A DNA stretch of 64,000 nucleotides from Ottelia alismoides (GCA_037367405.1 JAZKJV010007240.1:806001-870000), one strand, 5' to 3'; shown: positions 34,062-45,991, counted from the stretch's first letter. Notes: generated by a model from the sequence alone, not told the origin. Translations and numbers: made by a program.

Positions 34062-35917
34062 TGATGAATCCATGATTCATTAACATTTCTGTCGTATTTT
34101 ATCTTAAAACCCTTAACAAATACATGTAAATATTCATTAATTTCCACATTTTATCAAAATCCTACTCATGAATAAAAATGCACTTTTATACATCAAAAAC
34201 ATATAAACAAATGAAGAATAAAAAAGCCGGTGCAGAGGCTGTTCGAACCGCCCTTCTTCAACAAATTATCTAGCTCACTCTCTAACTTCCTTGCTCGATC
34301 TAAGCCATCTAATTTCTTCCCCTAACAACCTTTATTCACGCCAACCATTCGATCCTTACAACAAACTCTTCAATCCGCCTATAAAAGCTCATCATGTTGA
34401 CGCCATTAGTTAGTCTTCTCCAACTACCTGAAAGCCACCACTTCCAGAACCGACATTCCTCCTTCCTTGCCTCATTTCGGTCGCCTCTGATGGTGACAGC
34501 ATCTGCAAGTAGCCTCACGTGGAAGAGGGACGTCGGAGAAGAAGCTCCAAGGTGAAAGCTAGCCTTGCATCGCTGCCCAGCGCCGCGTAGAGCTTCGGGA
34601 ACGCGACCCCGTCGAGCGAGCATCAGGAGTTCTGATACCTTCTATCCACAGGTAATTCGTCCACCCTTCACATTTTTATTTCTAGATTTTTGTGCTTTGA
34701 TTAGATAGATAAATGCATGATTAATGTCACTAATCATTCTTCTTAGACGCCCTATTGAATTCAACCTTCAAATCCAATCAAAGCAATTCCAATATCATCT
34801 TCTTTCTTCCTATTCACACGTCGTTCTTCAATATTCCTGGAAACATCATCATTTTGTAATTCTTAATCCTTTGGCCGATTGCTTCGCAAATCGAGCAAAT
34901 AATTTCATTCTTTGCAGGATCACCTTTCATCTGGAGCAAATTCAAGACAAATGGAGCTCTTAATCTGCACGCAACTCCCAATCAAAGAAGGCTCAACAAC
35001 TTAACAGCTCCACGACCAGAGCTGGGACCGCCAACTTCATCAATTGAGAGCATCACTTCCGGCCATCCTAGGAGGAGAACCACTGCGGGCGAGCTCGAGG
35101 GGTGAAGGAGTCACCCCTATGGCCCCGCTGGAGCCCCAAGCATCTTTCCATTCGCCGGAGAAAATTCAGAGATGAAAGCTCCGTCGTCAGCAGTGCACCT
35201 GAGCTCAAGAACAGCCAGAGGCTACAGCCTGTCAACACGTGGCGTACTTGGACGATCCGGATCACACGCCAGATTCTAATCTTGACCGTTCGCAGTGAAT
35301 CGATGGAAAAATTGCACCTTAAACCCAACAAGTTCCTGATAATCAAAGCCGCTCCAAGAAGTTTCCAGAAATTGCATTTAGGTCCCCACGCAGAGACCTA
35401 AATACAATTCTTTTAATTTTATTTTCATTTCAGTCCCTATAGAGACCTTTCACTAACAAAAACAATATATTTTCATTGTAGTTAGGCCCCTGGCTTGTAC
35501 GGGTAGTTTGGACCTCGCTTTTTTGTATTTTGCTGCAATTTTTCTAGGGTAGCTTGATAACTACCCAAGGCATTTTTCGAGTATTTTTCTCGTAATTTTC
35601 GTCGCTTCATTTTTTTGTTTTGATTTTCGACATCTTGAGTTGATTTTCAGCCGTGTTTCTTTTAATTTTCTTCCTTTGTAAAATCAAGAATAAAAGAGGA
35701 TTTTTTTGAAATTTTTACCTTTACTCGAAAACCGTAGTTTGAGTATTCTGCCTCCTTGAGTTCAACCTAGTCACACTCACCTGGTAAAATTAGTAGTGAA
35801 CGATAAAATATGATTTTTCTCCTATTATATCATAATCTTGTTTGATTCAACGCGGTTCCCTCTCCACGGCTTTCTACACTGACAATCTTTTAACCGCAGG
35901 TCAGGACCACGTTATCA
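34062..35917 (+). repeat. 5' LTR of the 34,062 element, U3 deleted
   Basis: 1,856 bp against 2,955 bp for the 3' LTR. The missing ~1.1 kb corresponds to about 57,841-58,938 and the break is at about 34,225, where 'aataaaaaa' joins 'gccggtgcagagg'. The TATA box TATAAAAG is kept at 34,380-34,387. The GC-rich transcribed part is at about 34,420-35,400. The end ..CGTTATCA is at 35,917. Short frames in the GC-rich part are not preserved in the other LTR. Confidence 0.9.
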
Positions 35918-35920
35918 CAA

Positions 35921-35937
35921 TGGTGCCGTTGCTGGGG
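35921..35937 (+). other. Primer binding site, tRNA-Asp type, deaminated
   Basis: TGGTGCCGTTGCTGGGG, three bases after the LTR. It matches the complement of the plant tRNA-Asp 3' end except for two C-to-T changes. The inner element has a better-preserved version at 52,842-52,858. Confidence 0.85.
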
Positions 35938-37209
35938 AGGCATTGTTTTTACAACGGTTTTTGAACCGAGTTTCTCTCATATTCTTGATTTTACAAATTT
36001 TATTTTCTTTCGGTTTTTAATTTACATATTTTTCTTTGGTTTTTACGAATTTTTCGTGTTTCCTTGAAATTTTTGTTTACAATTTTGAAGTATTTTTTAT
36101 TCTTTCTTAACTAATCTTTGCAGGGCCTACAGGTTGAGCCGGCTTCCTCGGAAGCCAAAGCAGTTGAAAGTGCAGAGACCGAGATTCTCGGTTGCCGAGG
36201 GTAGGGTTAGTTAGGGTTTGTGTTGTATTTTTCTTTTATTCTTGTAAAAAAAGAAAAAAAAAGAAGAAAGGGCACTTGCCTGTGTTTTTGTTTTTTTAGA
36301 AATGGGCCCCATAAGGACATCCCGACTTGTACCTCCCCTCCCCTTTTTCTTGGGGTTTGATTTATTGAGTGCCGTGCATTCAGGGATCAGGACACCCACT
36401 GCGGTTTTTCTCGCATCGTCGGTTTTCCGCAGCTTTTCACGAGGCTAGGTACTTGCTTAGGAGTTTTCATTTTTTTCCTATCTAATTTCGCTCTCGTAGT
36501 TAGTCCTAGGACTCACAACCTAGGTGCATGATTTTAGTATTTCCAAAAAAAAAAGACAATCGTTAGACGCTTGTCTGAAAAAACCCTAAAAAAATATATA
36601 ACCAAAAATAAAATTGGGACTGCTTAAGTATATGATCTAAAATAAACGTAAGGATCAAGTGATATGGGAGAGTAATCCCCGCACAGGTACTTCTCAGAAT
36701 TCACGAAGTGAGAGACGACCCTTAAGGATAGAATCCAAAACCCGTATTTCTTTCAAAATACTACTTACTCTATACACCTAATCACCGCTTTTCAGTGGAT
36801 ACGCTCGGGTAGCCGAAAACATTCCGAGTTTACTTAGCAGAGTGGGGGGTTTAGAGGACACTGCGTAAGGCTCCGTCCTCAAGTAACACCGGTAGCCGGA
36901 AACAGTCCCTACATACCCCCATACTGGTTGAGAGCAAGTGGTTCTATGTAAAGACTCAGGACAGTATTGCGGGGAACTTCGAGCACCTATCAGCTCACGT
37001 TAATCGGGGATTATACTTGTATGCTAATACAATCCTAAAACCGACAAGATAAACGATCGAACTCTTATGGTCATCATCAGGTTATGTTGACGAAAACGGA
37101 GTTCGCTTTGTATTTGCTTACGGGGCGTGAGTTACCGTGGCTTTTACATATTTTCCATCTCTCTTGAATTGTTAACCATACTCTCTTGATTATTCTCTTG
37201 ACATCGAAG
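35938..37209 (+). other. Untranslated leader of the 34,062 element
   Basis: No coding frame. The first part is T-rich, then a stretch from about 36,690 to 37,010 is strongly similar to the leader of the inner element (51,580-51,890, minus strand): 'gagagacgac..ttaagg', 'ttagcagagtggg(g/t)ggttta', 'gaggacact(g/a)cgtaag', 'gtccgtcctcaagtaacac', 'catactgg(t/c)tga'. Conservation in a leader where flanking sequence has diverged suggests an RNA signal, perhaps for packaging or dimerisation. Confidence 0.7.
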
Positions 37210-39684
37210 ATGATGACTCGACGGCTATTCTTCTCAGACTCCGTGAGCCCTCAATTATTCACCATCCGTCGTACATCTTCACAAACTCGGGATTACCCTC
37301 TTCCCGAGTTGGTCCCATCTAATCTCGAGGAGAGTCAGACCCAGACTCCCTCACCTCCCAGCCAGTCTTTTGAGGCAAACCCTTGCCTCAATATATCATC
37401 AATTTCTCCAGCTGATTTTCCGCTGAGTTCTTATGAGAAGTTCTCTTTCACAAAAGTTCTAAAGCACATGGCTCGTGGAAAGGGACTAGCAAAGGAGACG
37501 CCAACAGCTAAGGAGCACCAAGCTGAGGGAAGATCAGATCCAACCGCAGATATCATGACAGGAATTCTTGATACATTACAACAGATGAACATACAGATTC
37601 AAGAACAATTTAGAACTCAGAACGAGTTGCGAGCTGAGATAGCCACGCTAAGAGCAGGAGTCGGGAACCCTTTACCACTTGCAGTGGTTCCCGCCACTTT
37701 ACGAGATGAGTATGACCTGGGCATGAGAACGCTACATCCCTTGATTCGACTTCCGCCGAATCAAGGGCCATAAGACCTGAGACCGTCCTTCATCTCTTTG
37801 ATTCCCAAGTTCTACAGGAATGCTACAGAGGAGTCGTTTACCTTTCTGCAGTAGTTCGAGAAGATTTATGGTATGACAAGCTATCCAGGAGTTACACAGG
37901 AGGCTGTTCACCTCAAAGCCTTTCCCTTCGCCTTAATAGATAAGGCACTTTACTGGTTGAGTCATTTAGGAAGGAAAATTTCTACATGGGATTATTTAAA
38001 GTCCACATTCCTGCGTAAGTATTTTCCTCTGGGAAGGATGAACATGTTGAGGAGTCAGATCTCCAACTTTACTCAATTACCAAATGAATCATTCCATGAG
38101 GCATGAGATCAATTCAAGGATCTTACGGAGAGATGCCCGCATCATGAGATACCAATGAAAGTGCTTGTGCAAAACTATTTTGGAGGACTCCAGCTGGACA
38201 TTTAGGGGCTGGTGAGTGCCGTATGTGGCAGCAGTTATCTGAATAAGGATGTCGAGTCAGTCTGGTCCGTCTTCGAAGGGATGGCGGAGAACTCGAGAGT
38301 CGTTTACTCTACTCGGGCATTCCAGAAGGCCCCTCAACCACCACATCACTGAGAGCATAATAAGGTGGCGAATATTTCAGAGTCTGAATCCAACACCAAC
38401 ATGGGCTTTATTAGCGAGAAGTTAACGTTGGTAGATGTGATTCAGAAGCATGTTCAGGGTGTACAACCGCTGCGAGAGTTGGAGAAACTCTCATCTCTGC
38501 CTCAGCATCTGAGTGATCTCATGAAGAAGGTAACAAAGCAACAACATCGGTATCAGTAGGACCAATCCTCTTTGACTTCACAACCTGCATGGAGGTCTTT
38601 ACCCACTCCAACCACCTGACAGATACTTCTCGTCTATAGCGAGCCCGAGACACCACAGATTGATTGGCACGAGGATCAGTCTCATGCCAATCCCAATCAG
38701 ATCACTAGTGTTGTGGACGGGATTTGGTATAATCCTATTCAGCAACCGAGAGTACCTCATCATCAACAGCAATAGTATAGTCACCTGCAGCATGAATGTC
38801 CACACTTCCAACGCCGACAGCCATGCACGCAGCAGCAGTCTCATCAGCATGCATATCAGAGACCACATTCTTATCAATATCCTACCAACCATTCATAGAC
38901 ATATTATTATCAACAGCAACAGTAGTCTTCCTTTACACTGCACAGATCTTCCCAGCCTTACACCTCATAGTAGTACACGCCAAGGCAGGAGAAAGTAGAA
39001 AGTCTGGGTCACCACACCGAATCTGAGATGTTGTCATAGGCCCAGGCACTGAATCAAATCATGGATATGTTGAGCACGCTCCAAATTGCACACAGAACAG
39101 AGATGGAGAAGGTTAACCATCGTCTAGATGAGTTAACCGCACCAAAGATCACTCTCCCAGCTCATCCTTAGATGAATCCGAATAACAAGAGGAGGCATCC
39201 AGATCAGGTAGATACCACTACAGGTACGATCTCTTTTCCTAAATTTTTATCTAAGTTCATTCATCTCTGGAGCATAAGATCACCACGAGCACATGATAGA
39301 GTAGAGGAGATGGCACTTGACGAGGAGCGAGAGCTAATCCATGAGTAGTCACATTCTGACGCTGAGGAGGAGAACCGACACACTAATGAGGACCATCATG
39401 ATGAGAAGAGAGAAGGGAGCGATTCCGAAACAATTGACATGGATACCGATGAGTCAGACGATGATATCAAGCCAGACCAGGCAGATAGTCCCGACAAAAA
39501 TTTTTCTTCCCCTGTTTTAGAGAGTTTTTTACATAATTCCGAAACTCTCGATGTACAAGCTGATTCTGAGTTGAATAAAAAGCTTGATTTTCTCATTCCT
39601 GATATTGTTCCTTTTCCCGATGCCTTGTTTGGAAAAGTAAAGAAAAATATCAAAAAGAATGTTGTGACTCCAGACACTGAATGA
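37210..39684 (+). pseudogene. gag: gag of the Athila-like element, many stops
   Basis: The first ATG in the frame is at 37,210. About 37,470-37,650 has a helical 'MTGILDTLQQMNIQIQEQFR' coiled stretch. The capsid-like domain is at about 37,790-38,230, with phrases 'FEKIYGMTSYPGVTQEAVHL', 'AFPFALIDKALYWL', 'FLRKYFPLGRMNMLRSQISN' and 'RCPHHEIP', typical of Athila gag. A Gln/His-rich tail follows (38,640-38,960). The frame does not shift over 2.4 kb but has 16 stops, 12 of them TAG (37,852; 38,203; 38,557; 38,773; 38,896; 38,923; 38,968; 38,971; 39,037; 39,169; 39,346 and others nearby). They usually stand where Gln is expected. The tail from 39,430 is acidic. Confidence 0.85.
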
Positions 39685-40840
39685 TTATTAAAAGATCACA
39701 TCTTTTTGAAGACCCCACTTTACGACGCCTTGGATCATTTTCGTATGCTCAAGAATCTACTAAAGAATCGATGTACCACATGTAGGATAAAGAGATCACG
39801 TACAGAAAAGCATGTTTTGACCCAGGCTACATCCTGCGCCATACAGAACAAGTTACCTAAGAAGAAGGATTTAGGAGCACATTATGTCAAATGCGATATT
39901 GCCAATGCCGCATTCGATCGCACTCTATTAGATAACGGTTCCTCGATCAATTTGATACCATTTTCTTTACTCGACAAGCTCAAGTTAGGTCTTCTTTACA
40001 AATCCCGCGTGATCCTTCAGTTTGCTGATAGATCTATAAAGAGACGTAGGGGCATATTGAGGAACGTTATCGTAACCGTACAAGGCCTGCAGTTCCCAGC
40101 GGACTTTACTATCCTGGACATGGATTGGCCTGCATAGTTGCACCTTACCCTAATCATTCTTGGGAGGCCTTTCTTAGAGATCGCAAAGGCTCTCTTCAAT
40201 TATGATACAGGGAAGGTATTTTTTCGCGCTGAGGGAGAGAAGCTACATATAGAGTTGGCGATAGAATCACACACATCCAGTGATGCATCTACATATATCT
40301 TGAATTCTTTAGCCACCTGTGACTACATGGATGAGGTTCATTTTGACGACCTTGAGAGGTATCAAGTAGAGACCCAGGATTTCCTAGTAGAGGATGCGTC
40401 CGAGACAACAGTTGGTAGTTCTTCTAATGGTAGTTTATATTTCAGTATCGATGACGAGAAGCAAATGGATCAGATTTTTGAGGATTTTATTGCACATCTT
40501 TCAGATTCGAAGTGTTTACATAATTCCTCCACTTCAGATGATAAAGAGATTGAATTTCATTTAGCTGAGTTGTTTTCCTCTAGTCATTCTGAGGATGAGC
40601 ATAGTAGCGAGTCAGATGATGTTTTAGACATCTTTTGTAGTCCGACTCTAGAGCATATTGATACGGTGGACAACCATACAATAGATATATCTACCACTGA
40701 TACAGATCCCAGTATACATACATATGAAGTTATCACAGATCCAGAGTCTACCTTACCATAGCTGAAGTTATTACCACCAAACATGAAATACGCTTTCCTT
40801 GCGGGTCCACATCGATAGTTTTAGGTCATTATCAGCTCAT
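39685..40840 (+). pseudogene. Protease and acidic linker of the Athila-like element
   Basis: Same frame as gag. The protease active site is TLLDNGSSINLIP with the catalytic Asp at 39,931-39,933. It is followed by 'LQFADRSIKRRRG' and, after a TAG at 40,135-40,137, 'IILGRPFLEIAKAL'. This is the retropepsin fold of the group. A long Asp/Glu/Ser-rich linker (about 40,260-40,758) leads to RT. Further TAG stops are at 40,759, 40,816 and 40,822. The upstream stretch 39,706-39,930 is similar to the pre-protease region of the inner element, so both derive from one ancestor. Confidence 0.85.
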
Positions 40841-42330
40841 CTTTGAACGAAGAACAAGAATCTCATCTGATGGAGGTTCTTGAAAGAAATCACAAGTCTA
40901 TTGGGTGGGCTGTATCCGATCTCCGCAAGATCAATCCTGCTTTTTGTTCTCATCATATATATCTCGATCATGATAGCAAACCTTTCAGAGAATTTCAACA
41001 TAGACTGAATTCAGTTTTACGAGATGTTGTCAAGAAAGAGATTACAAAATGGTGTGACGCATGGTTTATTTATCCCATCTCAAACTCTGAATGGGTCACC
41101 CCATTACATGTTGTCCCGAAGAATTCAAGAATTGGATGATTAAGAATGAGACTGGAGAGGAGATTCCAAAGAGAGTAACCACATCGTGGCATGTGTGCGT
41201 TGATTACAGGAAGTTGAATGCCGTGACAAAGAAGGATCATTTCCCCTTGCCTTTTATAGATCCGGTCATAGGTTGGAAAGGAAGGAATACTTCTGTTTTC
41301 TTGACGATTATTGCGCATACAACCAGGTAACTATTGCTCCTGAAGATTAGGAGAAGACCACTTCACATTTCCATTTGGCATGTATGCCTTTAGACGGATG
41401 CCCTTTGGATTGTGCAATGCCCCTGCTACTTTCTAGAGGCTTATGCTTTCTATTTTTGCAGACATGGTTGGTGATTTTCTAGAGGTCTTTATGGATGATT
41501 TTTCGGTCTATGGTGAGTCCTTTGACGATTGTTTAGCTCACCTAGACCAGGTTCTTCAGAAATGTTGTGAGGTAGATCTCGTTCTGTCAAGCAAAATGAG
41601 CCATTTTATGTTTACACATGGGATCGTGTTGGGGCACGTCATCTCCCAGCAATGCATGGAGATTGACCCTGCCAGGGTGGATGTCATCAAGTGTCTTGAA
41701 CCATCATCCAACGTTAAGCAGTTACAGTCTTTTCTAGGTCATGTCGGCTTTTACAGAAGATTCATTCAGGATTTTTCCAAGATTGGCCGACCGGTAACTG
41801 AATTATTAGGCAAAGACATCGAGCTTTTGTTAGATTAAAAATTTCTTAATGCCTTTGTCATAATAAAGGAGATGATTATCAATGCTCCTGTCCTATAGTC
41901 ACCTGATTGGTCTCTTCCCTTCGAGATCATGACAGATGCTTCAGATTTTGCAGTCGGGGCTATATTAGGACATAGGAGGAATGGACTTCTTGTTGCTATC
42001 CACTATGACAGCAGAACTTTAGATGATGCTCAATGTAAATACATAGTAACAGAAAAGGAGATGTTGGCAGTGGTATTCGCATTGGATAAATTCAGATCTT
42101 ATCTTCTTGGCACCAAAATCATAGTTTACACAGATCATTCAGCAATCCGATTTTTGATGGAGAAGAAGGATGCCAAGGGATGCCTTCTTAGATGGATTCT
42201 CTTACTTCAGGAATTCGATTTGGATATTAGAGACAAACTTGGAGTAAAGAATGTGGTATCTGATCACCTCTCCCGATTACAGATAGAGCATCCTTTAGAT
42301 GAGTACACGCTAGAGATTGTAGAGAGATTT
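40841..42330 (+). pseudogene. RT and RNase H of the Athila-like element
   Basis: The RT N-terminal part is at 40,843-41,139 ('HKSIGWAVSDL', 'WVTPLHVVPK'). The frame then shifts: 'CVDYRKLNAVTKKDHFPLPF' is at about 41,194-41,260 in another frame, and motif A (at about 41,300) is cut by a one-base loss. A further one-base loss near 41,365 returns to the first frame before 'MPFGLCNAPATF'. The catalytic VFMDDFSVYG is intact at about 41,488-41,518. RNase H runs from about 41,929 ([11 protein letters not shown]) to 42,290 (SDHLSRL) with its acidic residues present. Stops are TAG at 41,348, 41,434 and 41,896, and TAA at 41,836. Confidence 0.88.
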
Positions 42331-43648
42331 CCAGACGAGAGTATCTTTGCAGTCACCGATTTTCCATGGTATGAAAATATAGTGATTTTTCTGGTTACAC
42401 AGAAAAGTCCACAGGGTTGGACAAAGGACCGAGTTGATAGACTCGTTTCGGAGGCACGATACTACCATTGGGAGGATTCGATCTTTTTCGTGAGGGATCG
42501 GATTGTGTTTACATGCATTGTATTCCCCAGGAAGAATATAATAGTGTCCTTACTTTGTGCCATTCCTTAGAGGCAGGGGGACATCATTCAGGGAAGAGGA
42601 CATCGCAGAAGGTACTTCATAGTGGATTATGGTGGCCGATTATTACTAGAGATACTTGTACATTCGTGAAGAGTTGCCTGGATTGTCAGGGAGCAATAGG
42701 GACAGTAAGCGCTAGAGATGCAATGCCTATGCGACCTGTTATTATTTGCGAGATCTTTGACGCATGGGGCATAAATTTTATGGGACCGTTCCCTTCCAAT
42801 AATAGCTTTGAGAGTACATTCTTCTTCATGTAGATTATATTAGTAGATGGGTGGAGGCTATACCCATACAAACTGCAGACAGTAAAAAAGTGTTCAAGTT
42901 CCTAAGGGAACATATTATTTCGCGGTTCGGGATTCCACGTAATCTTATTTCAGATGTGGGTAGCCATTTCATTAATAAGAGGTCAAAAAGCTAGTGAAGT
43001 AATACTACATTGATCACAGAGTAACTTCTCCTTACCACCTAAAGACGAACGACATGGGTGAATTTTCAAATAGGCGAAATCAAATTTTCAGAAGTTAGTA
43101 TGACCGGATAGGAAGAAATGGTCACAACTTCTAGATCAGGTTCTTTGGGCATATCGTACTGCATATAAAACTCCCTTAGGTACTTCACCGTATAGACTGG
43201 TTTATGGGAAGCCATGCCATTTGCCCGTAGAGATCATGCACAAATCTGAATGGGTTATCCTAGAAATTTCATTAGATATACGGAAGCAGGAATCAAGAGG
43301 AAGATGGATGTGAATGAGCTAGTGGAGATTCGAAATCAAGAATACGAGAACACACTCATTTATAAGGATAACGTGAAGAAATGACACGATAGACATATTC
43401 GGCACAACATCTTCGTCCCTTGGTAGAAAGTTTGTTTGTTCAATGCACGCTTGATAATTTTTCCTGGCAAATTGAAAAGCAAGTGGGAAGGACCTTACAT
43501 AGTCAGAACGGTGCACGACAATGGAAGCATAGCTATATCAGATGTGTCACCTGGTGCAGAGCCGTTCGTAGTGAATGGGCAGATGCTGGAGCACTTTGTA
43601 GAGACTACTGATCATCTGGCCTGTAATGAAGTGATCTATTTTATATAG
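42331..43648 (+). pseudogene. Integrase of the Athila-like element, catalytic Asp changed
   Basis: The zinc domain is at about 42,520-42,690 ('[10 protein letters not shown]', 'CLDCQ'). In the core domain the first catalytic Asp is Asn (codon AAT 42,774-42,776 in WGINFMGPF), a G-to-A change. The frame shifts after 42,833; the second Asp is in LISDVGSHF (42,953-42,955), and the expected Glu lies in a degraded HLKTN..E stretch near 43,060. More shifts and stops follow. The C-terminal part at 43,436-43,648 is clean ('IFPGKLKSKWEGPYIV', 'VNGQMLEHF'), the usual end of this integrase. Coding ends here, 130 bases before the first hairpin cassette. Confidence 0.85.
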
Positions 43649-43778
43649 GACTCATGATTACTCTTTCACTTTATCTCATCCTGTACGAAGACTTTTGAGC
43701 CATTCGATTTTTGGAGTTCACAACACTTGTACAATCTTCGTAGACCACAATATTCCCCATTTTTGCTCATCTTCTATG

Positions 43779-43950
43779 CTTAGGATACTAGATCCTAAGT
43801 ATAGGGGGACGGATTGTTCATTGATTAGTTTTTTCTATTTTGTTCTTTGTCTTTTGTATATCCTTTCTTTTTCACAAATCACTCATCCCTAATTTTTGGT
43901 CACATTCTTTTCTATACCCAGGATGCCTTATCCTAAGTATAGGGTGGGGG
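43779..43950 (+). repeat. Two hairpin/G-run cassettes after pol (host element)
   Basis: Cassette 1: CTTAGGAT (43,779-43,786) pairs with ATCCTAAG (43,792-43,799), followed by TATAGGGGG (43,800-43,808). Cassette 2: AGGAT (43,920-43,924) pairs with ATCCT (43,930-43,934), followed by AAGTATAGGGTGG. The 3' parts copy the true polypurine tract TAAGTATAGGGGG at 57,672-57,684. Cassette 2 is broken in its G run by the inner element; its right half continues at 55,810. Confidence 0.75.
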
Positions 43951-44952
43951 CGATTAAAGAATCACGGCATTAAGAGAGATGTTATATTTGTTGCGTAAAA
44001 ATATGGTTTGTCATTCGTTGTAGGCGGCGATCAGAATCGGTCAAAAAAATAACCACACAAAATATTCGTCAATTTTAATCAATGCGGTTTTATGTTTATT
44101 TTACTTGGGCAAGTCCCAAGGTCGAACACAAGGAGGCAAAGGAACAACCTAGAATTATGTCTATCATAATTCGTGTGCGGTTTTCGAGGCGGTCTTTTTT
44201 TTGGAATTTTTAATGCAATAAAAGATGCAAATGCAATTTTGGCCTATTTTAGGGACTAAAATGTGAATTACGATCAAACAATATCCGAAAAATATGAAAC
44301 TTGGCCACGATGAAAAATATGACAAAATGAATGCATTGTGATTTTTTTTGGAATTTTTAGATGCAATATGATATTTTATTAATTTTTAAATGCAAACAAA
44401 ATGAATTTTAATATTTAATTATAATAAATATTAAACCTACTTGTTTTCAAGGGATAAGATTATCTAAGATCTATCACTAGGTGATGGATCTTAGAAAAAT
44501 CATAAACCTTGAAAATGTGAGATCTAGTACCTATTAAAAATCAAACACTAAAATATGCAAAATGTTTTTTACAAGGCAAACTATGCATGAAAATGCGATT
44601 CTTTTTGGGCACGATGTCAAGCACAATTAATTCTACAATACGTGATTTTTCGGGAATTTTTAGTAATTAATAGCAAAATTAAAAGCAGAAAATGGGAAAA
44701 GTTTACAATTTTTCACAAAATAATTAATTACTAATTAATCGTTAATCACAAAAATATCCACAATATGTCAAGACGTAGAGAATTAATGGAAGAACATCAT
44801 GCTATTTTTGGATAAATAAAATGAAGTCATGTAGAGATATAAAGTAATGAGGAACACTGGGGTATAAATGCAATAAATATAAATAAAATAAAATAAGGGA
44901 GGACCTACTTGCATTACCTAGAACTCTGGGGTAATATTTGCAAAATGATCAA

Positions 44953-45935
44953 CAGGTCACGTGCTAGGCACGTGACCTGGTCGGTGGGGCTTGATGTGCA
45001 AATAAGTGAACCTTCGGGGGGTTGATTGCAATTTGCCTCCGGTCACGTGTAATGCACGTGACCTAGGCTGACGTGACACTGACATTCCCCCCGGGCACGT
45101 GCCTCGCACGTGTGGGGGGTCTCAGGTCTGGAGCGCCCGGCCGTGGCTGGTGGCTAGTGGGGAGGGCTGGCGGCTGAGCCCCCGGTGGTGTGCGAAGGTG
45201 AAGCACCAGAGATGTGGTCGGCCCTGGCAGTGAGGCGTTGGAGAAGCTTTGCACGTCGGACATCCTCTGGCCAACACACGGCCTAGGGGATGGTGGAGCA
45301 AAGGCGTTCCTCTGCTGTGGCTGCGACGAGGCTTGATGATGTTGACGAGGTGGCCCCTTGTGAAGGAGCACGTTTGTCGAAGAAGGCGAAGTCGTTGGAG
45401 ATAGTTCGGTGAAGAGGCGGCAATATTGGGTAGGTTGCTGGAGATGGTTGTCGGCGAAGTGTGGAGATGTTGACGTTAGCTCGACGGTAGGCGGAGACCG
45501 GAGTAAAGGCAGGAGGGCTGAGGACGCCACTGCAACGAGCTTGGACAAGTCGGATCTCGCCAGGGAGGCAACGCGGTGCTGTCACCGCCGCGACAGGTCT
45601 CCAGGGTACAATGGGCGGATGGGTTGGACGTCGAAGGGCTTCTTCTTAAATACGAGAAGGGTTTGAGCGGTCGGTGGCACGAGATGCGGAGTTGGTTAGG
45701 CGATGCGAGATATGGGGCGGCGGTTGACCGTTGGCGGCGAAGGCAGGGACGGCAAAGGAGACGAGGTCAAAGGCAGAGAAGTCAAGGGGGGAGGGGGGCG
45801 TTGGAGGTTGAAGAAGCACAATAGCCGTTCGATTGGTTGCTAATCGAACGATCGTGGAGGCACCACGTGGCGACGGGCGGAGAAAGAGGAGCGCACGTGC
45901 TTGGCGCATGCCTAGGGGCACGTGCCCTGCACGTG
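44953..45935 (-). promoter_or_regulatory. Paired CACGTG boxes flanking the GC-rich core of the LTR
   Basis: Perfect inverted pairs: CAGGTCACGTG (44,953-44,963) with CACGTGACCTG (44,969-44,979); GGTCACGTG (45,041-45,049) with CACGTGACC (45,055-45,063); then CACGTG at 45,096 and 45,107. On the U3 side CACGTG is at 45,864, 45,894, 45,919 and 45,930. The spacing within pairs is 11 bases centre to centre in several cases. G-boxes are bound by plant bZIP and bHLH factors in light and abscisic acid responses. The same positions in the 5' LTR (53,891-53,917; about 53,983-54,000; about 54,826-54,865) keep most of the pattern. Confidence 0.65.
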
Positions 45936-45991
45936 CGCGTATTTAGTTATTTTTTTAATAAAAATGAATAAATATAAAGCCCAAAAAATGC

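Noticed and set aside
37771..41898. Possible stop-codon reassignment (TAG read as Gln)
   Set aside because: Other lesions (shifts, catalytic changes, C-to-T in the primer site) show the element is dead. Methylation-driven CAG-to-TAG change explains the pattern without recoding in a plant nucleus.
45063..45548. 161-codon Pro/Ser-rich frame in the nested 3' LTR
   Set aside because: The counterpart in the 5' LTR (54,001-54,465) has shifted frame in the middle, so the protein is not conserved; several other frames overlap it.
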